Part shown: positions 36,901-48,008 of the stretch, piece by piece
How positions within the stretch are numbered: the first letter of the stretch is position 1
How the letters are laid out: each line of letters begins with the position of its first letter
Assembly (NCBI GenBank): GCA_947095535.1
Contig: OX352773.1
Location: forward strand, 260,423,590-260,487,589
Length of the DNA: 64,000 nt
Direction of reading: 5' to 3'
Source of the DNA: Poecilobothrus nobilitatus
Taxonomy: Eukaryota > Arthropoda > Insecta > Diptera > Dolichopodidae
Translations under genes and position numbers: made by a program
The notes under the pieces: model-generated
What the model was told of the DNA's origin: nothing
Database searches by the model: none
What the model saw: the letters and a program-made list of their open reading frames with translations, nothing else

Positions 36901-37538
36901 CTTTTTTGCAAAATCTGAGTTTGCTACATTATCTTTTACGTCAAAATCTAATGCGACAAAATCTTGCATATAAAATCTTTTGAAAAAAAATCTTTTTTCT
37001 AAAATCTTTCATATAATTCAGAATGTCACATATTCTTATATATAAATATTCTCCAAAAAGCGGCAATTCTGCTTTTGAATCCAACTCTAAAATCCTCCTT
37101 AACTATTTGTTTATACATACTTTAAAAACAAAGCCACAATCTATTAATTTAAAAATATTTTGTAAGATTTTGTCCGTCAAAAATTTTGTAATGCAAGATT
37201 TTAGAAAGTTAGATCTTGTAATGCAATATAAAAGAAAAGCAAGATTTTGTCGCAGGTTGATTTTGGCGTGCAGAATTATGACCCGCTCCCGCAAAATCTA
37301 TATGTCAAATTCCATTTGGCGTAATGCAATTTGGCCTTGTATTTTATTTTACAAATTTCACTTTGGCATAATGACCATATATATTGCACATTTATTTCTT
37401 AAATAAGACACTCGACACTTGTAGGACACTTCGGAACTAATACTTTTCACAACAACACACTTAACAATTAAATAACAACTTAGTATTCCTACAGCCTTCA
37501 CAATTTCAAATTATTTAATGTTATAATATGTATGTAAA
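36901..37538. repeat. Diffuse AAAATCT-rich repeat with inverted repeat
   Basis: Recurrent CAAAATCT / AAGATTTTG motifs. GCGACAAAATCTTGC (36953-36967) and its exact complement (37239-37253) form a 15-bp inverted repeat 271 bp apart. The 127-codon frame at 37023-37406 lies across this and is probably not a gene. Confidence 0.45.
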
Positions 37539-38147
37539 ACGACAAAGAGTGCAGTAGAGTAGACTGTGTCAACTCTGGGATAACCTTATAAACGTAATAT
37601 ATCCTATTTCTATAAAACTTGATCATCTTTTAAAAACATTCAAATGTTTTAGTATATACGTTAACTACAGAGATATATTTATGTAAATTGTGGAGTTGTA
37701 TGACAACTACCCGAATCTATTGCACAAGCACAACCAAATTTTACAGAAGTTGTTGCCATAAAACTTGAGCATGATTTATAAAATTTCAGGCGCCTAGCTT
37801 TATTAAAATCCAAGAGGTGCAAAAGCCTGAACCGACTACTTTAGACCAACCAAATTTTACAAAAATTGTTGGCAAGTAAGTCGATACCTTTTCACTAAAT
37901 TTCAGATAGCTAGCTTCAATAGACACTGAGTTATTTTCATTTAAAAAGAGAAGGTGTATGGCATCTACCCGAATTTATTGCACTAGCGCAACCAAATTTT
38001 ACAGAAGTTGTGGCCATAAAACTTGATCATCATTCGATTCTGAGCCGATCCATACCTTTGACACTATATCTAGCTCGACTCCTTCAAGATGTCACAAACG
38101 TAATGGCAAATTTATTGTACCCTTGAACATAGTTCATACGGGTATAA
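37539..38147 (-). mobile_element. HelB copy 3
   Basis: Read on the minus strand it opens TATACCCGTATGAACTATGTTCAAGGGTACAAT, whose GAAC-TAT-GTTC makes a small hairpin. Next come GTCACAAACG's complement and GGAGTCGAGCTAGATATAG; the GTCC run is deleted. Internal units follow with 'TTGCGCTAGTGCAATAAATTCGGG' and 'ATCAAGTTTTATGGC'. The 3' end is CGTTTATAAGGTTATCC, hairpin GTTGACACAGTCTAC, then TCTACTGCACTCTTTGTC. Non-coding. Confidence 0.75.
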
Positions 38148-38785
38148 AAAATAATTAGGAAGGATTTTACAGTTGGTTCGTTGTAAATAGATTAAAAATG
38201 AAAATAATAAAATTAAAAGAAAACTAATATAAGAAAAAACGAAATTTTATGGAACAAGATTTCGTAGGTAACCCGATTTGTCAAATATGTTTTTGCCAAG
38301 TGTTCCACTATGCTAAACAACAATTTGCAAAATGAGCAGTTATGTTAAATGGAATCTTGCGAAGTGTGGTTTTTGCCAAAATACCATTTTTCGAATTAGG
38401 ATCCGATTAACTGTACATAAACCAGCTATCTCGTAGAGTAAAAAACCTGTCGGTGTATATTTGTTTATATATTGGTTTAACTACCTTTTTTTCTTATACA
38501 ATTTTATAATTAAAAGAGCTTTTAAAAATTAAATATACTAACTAGTGTAGGTAGATTTTTTTTGATTCTAATAAAGACATAAAATAGTGTCATAAAAGTG
38601 AAAGCAAACATAAACTATAAGAGTATGAAATGTCAAAAATTTCCTCTACTTTCAAAATTTAGGACAGCCATAGTAAATTCTTTTCATCTAAAAAACAAAA
38701 ATTTTGTGTTTATAAGCTCATATAATCCCTTAATGGTAAATGCATAAGTTATTATATGCTTTTATATTAACTCGTCGCTGTCGGT
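38148..38785. other. AT-rich spacer
   Basis: 38230-38410 has recurring TTTTTGCCAA / CAATTTGCAAAATG / GGAATCTTGCG motifs similar to 13640-13870. No gene recognised. Confidence 0.3.
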
Positions 38786-38836
<51 letters not shown>

Positions 38837-38841
38837 TTTGT
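38784..38841. repeat. (TTTA)n microsatellite
   Basis: About fourteen uninterrupted tetranucleotide units. Confidence 0.95.
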
Positions 38842-38879
38842 CATTCTGTCACGCTTTTTATTATCTTCGTAATCTGTTA

Positions 38880-39700
38880 GCAACATTTGTAAGTGTAGTA
38901 TGGTGCAGAGGATAGTGTACAGGTTTCAAAAGTGGGGATCATGTTGTTCGAATCCAGTTCAGATGCAACATTTTTTTTTTTTTAACTATCTATTCATCAA
39001 CATTTTTTGAATAAAATATGTATACATTTTTGTATATATCAATTTAAAACTTAGATTTATATCTGTTATTCATGCATACAAACATACACATTATATTTTT
39101 ATGTATGTTGCATACACATTATATTTTTGATCTTTCCTGGTGTTTTGTATTAGCATAATTAGCAAAACACAATCCATACATACAATATTTTTATGTATGT
39201 TGCTAAGTTATTTTGTTTACAACATTTGTTTAGTATTTAAATCAAAATATTTGCTGTCAACATTCTTTAATGCATATTGAATTAATGCATATATGGTGCA
39301 GAGGATAGTGTACAGGTCTTGAAAGTGAGTGTTAATGTGTGGACTGTGGTTCCGAATCCAATTCGTATATGCATAATTTTTTTTTTTTTTTTAACTCTAT
39401 TCATCAATATTTTTTAAATAAAATTTTATGTATAATAGATTCAAAACTTTATTTTTTTTCTTATTCATAATTCATGCATACAATACACATGTATTTGATC
39501 TTTCCTGCTATAATGATTTAGTTCAATCAATCTTGATGTGCACATGGGTTTTGTATTAGGGTTTAGCAAAACACAATATACATATATAGGTACATATAAT
39601 ATTTTTATGTTGCTAAATTATTTTGATTTAAAACATTTGTTTAGGATTTAAATAAGACATATATAATATTATTTTTGTACATAGTAAAGAATGTAAAAAG
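38880..39700 (+). repeat. Tandem duplication of a unit (about 400 bp) with a tRNA-like head
   Basis: Each unit starts with TATGGTGCAGAGGATAGTGTACAGG (38898 and 39293), a D-arm/A-box-like stretch. A B-box-like TTCGAATCCA or CCGAATCCAA follows (38950, 39353), then a poly(T) run. Next come TTAACT..CTATTCATCAA.ATTTTTT.AATAAAA, TTCATGCATACAA, a GATCTTTCCTG block and TTGCTAA.TTATTTTG...ACATTTGTTTAG. The last block recurs again near 40085-40150. It looks like a tandemly duplicated SINE-like element, decayed, with the tRNA part no longer able to fold well. Confidence 0.6.
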
Positions 39701-39821
39701 TAAAGATCATTACAAAATTATGCTTTTGCGCATTACGAATTATGATTTTCAAACAAAATTTTGTCAACACAAAAAATTAAAACTACGTATGTAATATATG
39801 TACGTACGTATGTACATAATA

Positions 39822-40060
39822 TTTATTTATTTATATTCAGGTACCGTGGTACATAAATGTGCCAGGTAGCTATACCCTTGTTTCCTGGTAGGAATGTGTA
39901 CGTGATATAATGATATTATAAAGTATTTACATATTGCGATATATGAATATTTTTTTTTTTTATATTATAATTATTGTACCCAGCCGGGAATCGAACCCGA
40001 GACCTCTCATTCCCTTATGAATGAGAAGTGGTGCGTCAACCACTGCACCAATGGCTGGAT
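39822..40060 (-). mobile_element. Second tRNA-derived SINE family
   Basis: On the minus strand 40060-39977 is tRNA-like. Acceptor ATCCAGC pairs with GCTGGGT (one mismatch). The D arm is GGTGC-AGTGGTTGAC-GCACC. An enlarged anticodon-like stem CTCATTC...GAATGAG follows, and a perfect T arm/B box CGGGTTCGATTCCCG. The acceptor and T arms are well preserved but the anticodon arm is not standard, so it is not a working tRNA. Downstream comes a body with ACAAGGGTATAGCTACCTGGCACATTTATG and an A/T-rich tail (ATAAATAAAT). No target-site duplication was seen. Confidence 0.6.
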
Positions 40061-40567
40061 ACACATAATATTATGTTAAACTAATTTCCTAAATTATTTT
40101 GTTCCGCTCCATTTGTTTATAATTTAAATCAAGATATTTGTCAACATTTTTTACTGCATGATCTTATTAAGCGATTAGGTAGGTAGGTGTTCAAGGTTAG
40201 ATATTTGTTTGGATATACGATATACTACTAATAGTATACTATAGAAATATACAGTAAAGTACATTTATGTATATCATTTTCATTCGAGTTATGTTGTTGA
40301 ATTGTAATATTTATATAATCACAGTATTTTGGTACATATTTTACCCTTCGAGGTACTTTCTTTATTTATGAATTACATACTGGAATAAAAAATTTTTACT
40401 CTTGCTGTAATGGAATCGATTTAACATCTCTTAATTTACTTAAACATTTGGTATAAAATTATAAAACGTATTTTATATCAGAAATAATAATTAATGTATG
40501 TATGAATAAAAAACATCCCATATTTTTAAATTCAAATTATGTGTTTCATTTAAAACTAAAAAGTATA
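40061..40567. other. AT-rich spacer
   Basis: Nothing recognised apart from the block near 40085-40150 shared with the 38880-39700 duplication. Confidence 0.3.
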
Positions 40568-40978
40568 AAATAAAATGTAAAAAAAATATTTTTTAAAATA
40601 TGCTTTTATCGAAACCAAATTCGCCCCCTAAAAAGTAGAAAATAAAATTGATTGCAAAACTTTAGCTTTTTTGACTGTTATAATATAAAAGTGAATTGCT
40701 AGTGCAAGCATTTTGGACTCTTATAATATAAAAGTAAATTGCTGGAATAAAAAGGAAACACTAACCCAAAATTTCTCAGATTTTATTTAATTTATTCCAG
40801 CAATTTACTTTTATATTATAACAGTCCAAAATGCTTGCACTAGCAATTCACTTTTATATTATAACAGTCAAAAAAGCTAAAGTTTTGCAATCAATTTTAT
40901 TTTCTACTTTTTAGGGGGCGAATTTGGTTTCGATAAAAGCATATTTTAAAAAATATTTTTTTTACATATTATTTTATT
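40568..40978. mobile_element. Long near-perfect palindrome (fold-back element)
   Basis: Arms of about 185 bp (40568-40751 and 40791-40978) are inverted copies with only a few mismatches, around a 39-bp loop. Inside each arm, TTATAATATAAAAGT.AATTGCT is present twice as a direct repeat. The outer arm has TTCGCCCCCTAAAAAGTAGAAAAT. A partial third copy of the right arm follows HelC copy 2 (43250-43365). Non-coding; near-identity of the arms implies recent formation or ongoing gene conversion. Confidence 0.85.
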
Positions 40979-41033
40979 TTAATGAATGTAATTTCATCCT
41001 AACTTCAAATGATATGTGAGTTACTTTTATTAT

Positions 41034-43230
41034 TATACCCTACACTTAAAGTATAGGGTATATTAACTTTGGTATGGTGTTTGTAACCACCAAAAGGAAG
41101 CGAGTTCGTTATAGACATGTATATATATTCTGAATCAGGATCACCGCTGGAGTCGATTTAGCGATGTCCGTCCGTCCGTCCGACCGTCCGTCCGACCGTC
41201 CGTCCGTCCGTACGCACGATAACTCAAAAAATAATGATGCTATCTTGATGAAATTTATATAGTAGGTTACTAATAACGAAAGAAAGGCTAAGTTCGAATC
41301 TGGACAAAATCCGTCCATGGGTTCGGATTCTGGAAGCTTCCGAATGATTCCGGAGCAAACGAGATTATCTCCAAAAGCAACAAAGATAGAACCTTCAAAT
41401 TTTGTACAATGATGTTTCTTACCGTTCGATTTATGTCTCTGAAATTTAAGAGGATTTGGTCCATGGGTTTGGGTTTTGGAAGCTTCCGAACGAGCACCAG
41501 AGCAAATTTGATTATTTCTAAAACCAACAAAGATAGAACCTTTAAATTTTGTACAATGATGTTCCTTCCCATTCGATTTATGTCTCTGAAATTTAAGAGG
41601 ATTTGGTCCATGGGTTTGGATTTGGAAGCTTCCGAACGAGCCCCAGAGCAAATGAGATTATCTCCAAAACCAATAAAAATATAACCTTTACTTTTGGCAG
41701 AATGGTGTTCTTTCATGTATGATTTAGGCCTCTGAAATTTAAGAGGATTTGGTCCATGGGTTTGGATTTGGAAGCTTCCGAACGAGCACCAGAGCAAATG
41801 AGATTATCTCCAAAATCAACAAAGATATAACCTTTAAATTTGGCAGGGTGGTGTTCTTTCATGTTTTATTTAAGTCTCTGAAATGTGAGAAGTTTTGGTC
41901 CATGGGTTCGGGTTTTGGAAGCTTCCGAACGAGCCCCAGAGCAAACGAGATTATCTCCAAAACCAATAAAGATAGAACCTTTAAATTTTTTATAATGATG
42001 TTTCTTCCAGTTTGATTTATGTCTCTAAAATTTAAGAGGATGTGGTCCATGGGTTTGGATTTTGGAAGCTTCCGAACGAGCCCCAGAGCAAATGAGATTA
42101 TCTCCAAAAACAACAAATATATAACCTTTAAATTTGGCCGAATGGTGTTTTTTCATGTTTGATTTAGGTCTCTGAAATTTGAAAGGATTTGCCATGGGTT
42201 TAAATTTGAAAGAATTTGAACCGTGGATTCGAATTTTGGAAGCTTCCGAACGAGCCGCAGAGCAAATGAGATTATATCCAATACGAACAAAGGTAGAACC
42301 TTTGAATTTGGTACAATGGTGTTCTTTCGTGTTTGATTTATGTCTCTGAAATTTAAGAGGATTTGGTCCATGTGTTTGGTTTTGGAAGCTTCCGAACGAG
42401 CCCCAGAGTAAATGAGATTATCTCCAAAACCAATAAAGATATAACCTTTACTTTTGGCAGAATGGTGTTCTTTCATGTATGATTTAGGCCTCTGAAATTT
42501 GAGAGGATTTGGTCCTTGGGTTTGGGTTTTGAAAGCTTCCGAACGAGCCTCAGAGCAAATGATATTATCTCCAAATGCAACAAAGATATAACCTTCAAAT
42601 TAGGCGGAATGGTGTTCCTTCATGATTTATGTTTCTGAAATTTGTGAGGATTTGGTCCATGGGTTCAAATCTTGGAAGCTTCCGGACGAGCCCCAGAGCA
42701 AACGAGTGTATCTCCACAACCAACAAAGATAGAACTTTTATTTTTAGTACAAAGGTGTTCTGTTATGTTTCCTTTTCTGTAAAATTGGAAACTGACATTT
42801 GAAAGAGTTTGAACCATGGGTTCGTATTTTGGAAACTTCCGGACGAGCACAAGAGCGACGACCATATCTCCAACAAAAGTAGAACCTTTAAATTTAATAG
42901 AATGGTGTTCTGGCAAGTTTTCTTTATGTTCCTGAGATGGATTCGATGAATTGGAGTGGCAATTCGGGTAGCTGACACAAACCTCCCAAGGACTACCAAT
43001 CTTCGAAAATAATTAAGATAGAAACTTAAAATTTTATACAAGTGTGTCAAGCATATCCCAAGCGGATGCCTCTTTTACGTTCTTGAAATTCGAGTTGAAT
43101 AAGAGAGAAAAGGGAAGAAGTTCAAGCAGCTGCCAAAAACACTTATGGATTTTTAATTTAATTCGAATTATTCAGGTGTAGGGTATTAATAAGTCGGTTG
43201 CATCGACTTACTGTTACATTTACTTGTTTT
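41034..43230 (+). mobile_element. HelC copy 2 with expanded tandem core
   Basis: The 5' end TATACCCTACAC / TATAGGGTATA is followed by AACCACCAAAAGGAAGCGAG, TATATATTCTGAATCAGGATCA, GAGTCGATTTAGCGATGTCC, and a GTCC/GACC run (41167-41210). The body is a tandem array (41290-43060, separate entry). The 3' end is GGTGTAGGGTAT, hairpin AAGTCG-GTTGCAT-CGACTT (43191-43209) and TACTTGTTTT. About 2.2 kb against 0.77 kb for copy 1; the size difference is nearly all array. Confidence 0.85.
41290..43060 (+). repeat. Tandem array, about 12 units of 145-147 bp
   Basis: The anchor (CCATGGG or variant) recurs at 41315, 41461, 41608, 41754, 41900, 42047, 42192, 42368, 42513, 42657 and 42814: spacing 144-147 bp with two longer steps. 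Units contain GGAAGCTTCCGAACGAGC, AGCAAATGAGATTATCTCC, AACAAAGATA.AACCTTTAAATT and GTTCTTTC. Because several units are 147 bp (49 codons), open frames run through on both strands (up to 180 codons) and should not be taken as genes. Confidence 0.9.
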
Positions 43231-43249
43231 ATAACAATTTGGTTTGCTG

Positions 43250-43365
43250 AAGATTTTCCTACCATATTTTATTTTCTACTTTTTAGGACGTTACATTTTC
43301 TGCCGCTAAAAGCATGCTATTTAATGTTTTTTTTTACATTATTTTATTTTAGTCTTTAATGAATT
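43250..43365 (+). repeat. Diverged third copy of the palindrome arm
   Basis: ATTTTATTTTCTACTTTTTAGG, then a diverged CGATAAAAGCAT equivalent (CGCTAAAAGCATGC) and TTTTTTTTTACATTATTTTATTTTA, follow the order of the right arm at 40895-40985. Together with the palindrome, it brackets HelC copy 2. Confidence 0.6.
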
Positions 43366-44364
43366 TGTTACATACCATTTACGATAGCCAAATATTTATT
43401 TGATATTATTAACAGTTGAAGTAAAACTTATCTTTAGTTTTTTAAATTTTTTTTAAAATTTTAAACCCTTTAAAACGTAACAAAACGAAGTAACGTAACG
43501 GAAGAAAACAAAAAACACTTATTAAATATTAACATTTAAATTAACTTCAAATAATATAGTAGGAAGTGCTCTTCAACATATTGAGGATTACTAACCTGCT
43601 ATTATTTTGACTATAGCTATAGAAATATTTTTATAATATTTTAAAATAATCCTAACCACCATTGGAGTGACAATTTCTATGAATATTTATTAGATTTGAA
43701 ATATAAAAATCTGATAGTGCACCTTTTTTTTTTGTGTTTTCCATTAAATAAGGATAACAAAACTCTTTTATCTAGATTGAAGAATTTTTCTAGTTATTGT
43801 GTTTAAAGTTTCACAGAAATATTGTAACCAAGGACATGTTTCAAAACTTTTATTGTAGGATTTTTTGAGGACCAAAACGTAGTAAACAATTAATATCTCG
43901 AGGTTATTTACATGAAAAAATAAATAAATCAACTATTAAAAATAAATATAGTGCGGTACATACATTGGAAAAAACCAAAATAATAATCCTATAAGGAGAA
44001 AGTATACTTTAGATATAGGGTAAATATATTTTATTATTAATATAAAAATCAAATCATAATGACAGAAGTATACTGTTTTAGTTTACAAATTTAATCCTAA
44101 AAATCTATTTTTCAATTATTTTGTCATTGTCATTAAAGCAACTGTCAGTTTTTAATTTATTTCTATCATTTTATAAGATTCGTTACCGTGTATCACTAGT
44201 GTAAAAATATTTAAATTTTTTTATTGTTTTACCTTTACATTTAAAAAATAATGGTAAATTAAGATTGTTCATTGTTATTTTTTAATGAAATCTTTCTACT
44301 TCCATTTAAGCACAGTTTTTAAAAAAATTTCAAAAATTCGCATATTAATTTTTAGTTCTATCGT
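43366..44364. other. AT-rich spacer
   Basis: No gene or repeat end recognised. Confidence 0.35.
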
Positions 44365-44955
44365 TTTGTGCCTTCGTTCGCCAATCCTTCTGTCTGTTTA
44401 TAAAACTTTAATATTATCGTTTCAGATAAATAAATTAAATCATCAATAGATCTTACGAGTCCCATATTTAGTCCCATTCGTTACGAAATGACAACCGTCC
44501 CAAATTAGGAAAATGTCAACATTTGAATGGTAATAACTTAACTTCTGTTGAATGTTTTCCCAATCTAAAAATGGGAAACAGTCTTTAGTATTGCATAGAT
44601 CAATTTTAAAATATCACATTAATTGTGGCAATTTAACACTTAAAATTACCGTTATGTGAGACCAAATATTCAAATTTACCTTTATCTACAAAATTTGCAT
44701 ACCCCTGTATGTTTTAAATGTTTCAAGAATAAGAACTTTTAGATGAATATAAGATACTTCAGAATAAAAATTTTTCTTTGATAAGAAAAGGATAACAAAT
44801 TTTGAACATTTGAAACCTGGACATCTGTCAACATTTTTTAATATTGAAATGTATAATTTAAAGAAAAATTATAAATTTTCCTGCAAAACTAGTCTCAAAA
44901 TTACTATAGTTAAAGTATACCTTTAAAAGCCTTCATTTTATATATTACCTTGTTT
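44365..44955 (+). mobile_element. HelD copy (decayed)
   Basis: Begins near GTGCCTTCGTTCGCCAATCC, TCTGTCTGTTTATAAAACTTT. It continues through AGATCTTACGAGTCCC..., CGTTACGAAATGACAACC, TTAAAATTACCGTTATGTGAG and ACCTGGACATCTGTCAACATTTTTT. It ends CTTTAAAAGCCTTCATTTTATATATTACCTTGTTTT. Strongly decayed. Confidence 0.55.
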
Positions 44956-45769
44956 TTTTTTTTGAAATGCCTATTTGGAAAAAAAGTTGAATAACAACTA
45001 AAGTAACAATTAAATTTTTGTTTGTTTTCTTTTTAATGACGTCCCTCGACAATAACAATAACTTAAAATAAACTCAAATGTCACAAAGTAGTACTAAAAC
45101 TAATGAATCCTAAATGAGCAAGATAAATCATTTTCATAAAATTAACAAAACAGTTGTGATAGAACAGATACCTGTGCTTTAAAAATATTTAACTTCTGTG
45201 TCTAAAGGAGGCACAAAAGGAGAAGGGAGTAATAAATGAGAGGTAGTAAATTTCTACCAAAATAAAAAAGAAAATGTTATTTTAGGTAAGTATTGTTCTA
45301 TTTTTGATATTATTAAACTGTCTAAGACATTCAAATATACTTCTTTTTTCTGAACAATTCTTGAATCCACTTACAAAATAATACGATATTAAGAAAACAA
45401 TTCAAATGCTTTTATTGTTGGATTTTGTATTTATTTTTTCTGTTTAAAGGAAAAATCAGTTTTACATTTTTTTTATACATAGTCTGAATTTTGTAAATGG
45501 TTGAAAAATTATTATAGTTGAGTCAATAATAAACTACCAAACGAAATAATATGGATCAAAAATTTTTTGGGAGTAGTTTTTGGTAGGAAAGAATCCATTA
45601 CGTTGTTGTCTTTTAAAACAAATATTCAAAAAAAAAATTTTTTTATCACAATTTACATAGCAGTAAATGAAATATTTGATCTACAATAAATTAAGTTAAA
45701 AATTATAAAAAATAAATTACAATATTCTATTTAGTACATTTTTCCAGAAAATTTTGAAAAATTAGCTTA
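44956..45769. other. AT-rich spacer
   Basis: Nothing recognised between two HelD copies. Confidence 0.35.
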
Positions 45770-46285
45770 TTAATTTGTGCGTCCGTTCTTCTGCTTATTA
45801 AACTTCGACACGTTTTAAGAATAAGTTTTTTAAAAAATTAATTTTGTAGAACTTTTAGGTATATCCTTGAAATTTTCAGGGAAGAAGGATCTTTCCTTAC
45901 AAAATGTTTTTATACGCATTATATAGAGCTATTAGGGATTAAAAACCGAAAATTTGCTAATTTTAGATATCTATATGTATTTGTCATTTTCAGGCTTAGA
46001 CACCTGCACAAATTTTTTCAAAGTAAAAGACAAAAATCAAACCTTCAGCATTATAGTTTTGCATACATAAAAAAGCTTTTGAAGTAGCTTTTATTAATTA
46101 TATAGGGATTTCTTAAAATTGAACAAAATGTCTCTTGATTTTTCACAATTTTTTTCTTATTATAAAATTCAAAGAAAAATTACAAAATTTGATGCAAGTT
46201 ACAATAAATTGTAAACTATTCTTATTGTCTTTTGAAAAATGTTCGTATTTAAAAATCAGTGGTTTTATATTCTGCCTTGTTTTTA
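45770..46285 (+). mobile_element. HelD copy (decayed)
   Basis: Begins at GTGCGTCCGTTCTTCTGCTTATTAAACTTCGACACG. It contains AGGGATTAAAAACCGAAAATTTGC, ACACCTGCACAAATTTTTTCAAAGTAAAAG and TATATAGGGATTTCTTAAAATTGAAC. It ends GAAAAATGTTCGTATTTAAAAATCAGTGGTTTTATATTCTGCCTTGTTTTT. Same orientation as the copy about 0.8 kb upstream. Confidence 0.6.
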
Positions 46286-46379
46286 TGCAAAGCACACTGA
46301 TATAATACAGTTCACTATATATAATATTTTTGTTCACTTGGGATTTGGGATAATCATATCAGAGCGCCAGGTAATAATA
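46286..46379. other. Short spacer
   Basis: Links a HelD copy to repeat F copy 2; a short open frame at 46239-46457 spans the join and is not a gene. Confidence 0.3.
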
Positions 46380-46720
46380 TGTTTTTTTTTTGTTTTACAC
46401 GCTACCTTAACTCTGGTATTGGATTTCGTTAATCAAAATTATTTTTGTGATGAATAAGGGGGCGAAGTATTGAAGGGAAATAGGATAATAGGATTGAGTT
46501 GTAAGGTAAGTTGAAGACGAATTTGACCTTGTTCTTTTTGAAAGCTTGTTATTTGTTAAATGAAGCATTATTATCACATGGTGCACATTAGGTGGAAGTA
46601 TGTTTCACATTTTAGCTGTTCTCAAAATAAATGAGTTTTCATTATCAGTTTTAAACCACATAAGAGTTACCATAGTTAAAAATGGAAACTTGAAGCCTCT
46701 CTTGTGTTGAAGACAAATGA
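46380..46720 (+). repeat. Unclassified dispersed repeat F, copy 2
   Basis: Shares ordered blocks with 9140-9500: ACACGCTACC..AACTCTGG.ATT, TAAGGTAAGTTGAAGACGAAT, and the coding-like MFH.L.VLKINEF stretch at about 46605-46645. This copy lacks the AGGATGAGGTA expansion. Confidence 0.5.
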
Positions 46721-48008
46721 ATGACCATACAGTACCGAAATAAAATTTGAAGCCTGAAAAGTTGAACACCATCATTTTACCAAACCAAAATGAACAAATT
46801 AAAGAAAATTAATATTTGAAAAATTCATTCTAAAAATAACATTTTAAAGTGCTAACCGGCTCAAATTTTTCATATAATGAAAAAAAATATATATATATTT
46901 CAATAAATTTGGTTTTTGCATTTTCTTTTGTATTTGGACCGCATCTGATCAATGATGAAATGCTTAAGCTACCATCAATCTACTGAATGGTTTCGAGGTC
47001 AAACTTCAGAAGATGTCCATTAATCGAACAACTAGTCTTTAAAGTTAAATTTGTTATTTTATAGTTAAAGTTGTTAAATTATTCTGTAATGTTATTAATT
47101 TATTAAATGTAGGTAAATGATTTTTAATCTATTCAAATTGAAAGGCTCCCTCCTCTAATTTTAATAATTTGTTGAGAACATTTCGTTAAATTTCTAATTT
47201 TCATGATTATTATAACAATGTAAACACTAAAAATAATTCTCTGTTTTTCATTTATTAACAGCAACGATATGGACAATCAAAATTAAAAACAGTTGTGATA
47301 GGTTGGCATAAAGAAAGAAACGATTTAAGATTTAGAACAAAAATTTAACACTGAGAACAAAACAGAAATAAGAAAAGATTTCAGCTGTTCTGCAGTTTTT
47401 TTTTTTCCTTAATTTGTATATTATAGGCCTAAAAAGTTTAAGGATCCATTTTAATGTTCAATTTATTTTGTAACATTGTAAAAGGGAGTAATTATTTTGC
47501 AATGAGGTTAACGCTAAGTGTTTATTCGTTGTGGAGATTTCAATTTTTTACTTTCTTCTATTTTTTTTTGTTTTATACCCTGAAGATTTTCTAGATTTAA
47601 TTTATATTCCTTCCTTCTTAAAATCTTAATTTTATTTTTTTATTTTTTCATCTTTTAATTCTATTCTTAAAAAAAAACAACAAAATAAAAAATCTTGAGA
47701 ATTGATAAAGACCTAGATAAAGAGAAATTATATTATATATTATTATAGCCATTATTATTATTTTCAGGGATCAGATTTTCAAGTATCTAAAGTAAACTCT
47801 ATTATTAGTGAATCCGCGAAAATAAATATTTTTATAATATTTTGTTCCTTTTTTTTTTCTTTTTCCGTTCTGTTTTTATTTTGATTGTTTTGGTTGATTT
47901 AAAACTATATAAATAAATCAAATAGTGAATAATAATTAACAAATGCAAAACTTTGTTTAGAAGCATGAGCCCCTATATAATGAATAGGCATGAGAAACAG
48001 TGTATTTT
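46721..48008. other. AT-rich spacer with T-rich block
   Basis: Two weak splice-like signals on the plus strand. CTCTGTTTTTCATTTATTAACAG (ending 47261) precedes 29 open codons (QRYGQSKLKTVVIGWHKER...) to TAA near 47349. ATTATTTTCAG ends near 47768. Poly(T) runs are dense at 47390-47900. No gene is recognised; the first signal might be a terminal exon. Confidence 0.3.

Noticed and set aside
37023..37406. 127-codon plus-strand frame
   Set aside because: Crosses a repeat stretch with inverted repeats, is open on the other strand too, and resembles nothing recognisable.
38784..38841. (TTTA)n run considered as a CRISPR-like or regulated array
   Set aside because: Plain tetranucleotide microsatellite in a eukaryotic genome; no spacers.
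41109..42116. Open frames of 85-180 codons on both strands with repeated SEASK..PMDQILLNF-like text
   Set aside because: They follow the 145-147 bp tandem units of HelC copy 2; frame is kept only because many units are near a multiple of three, and both strands are open.
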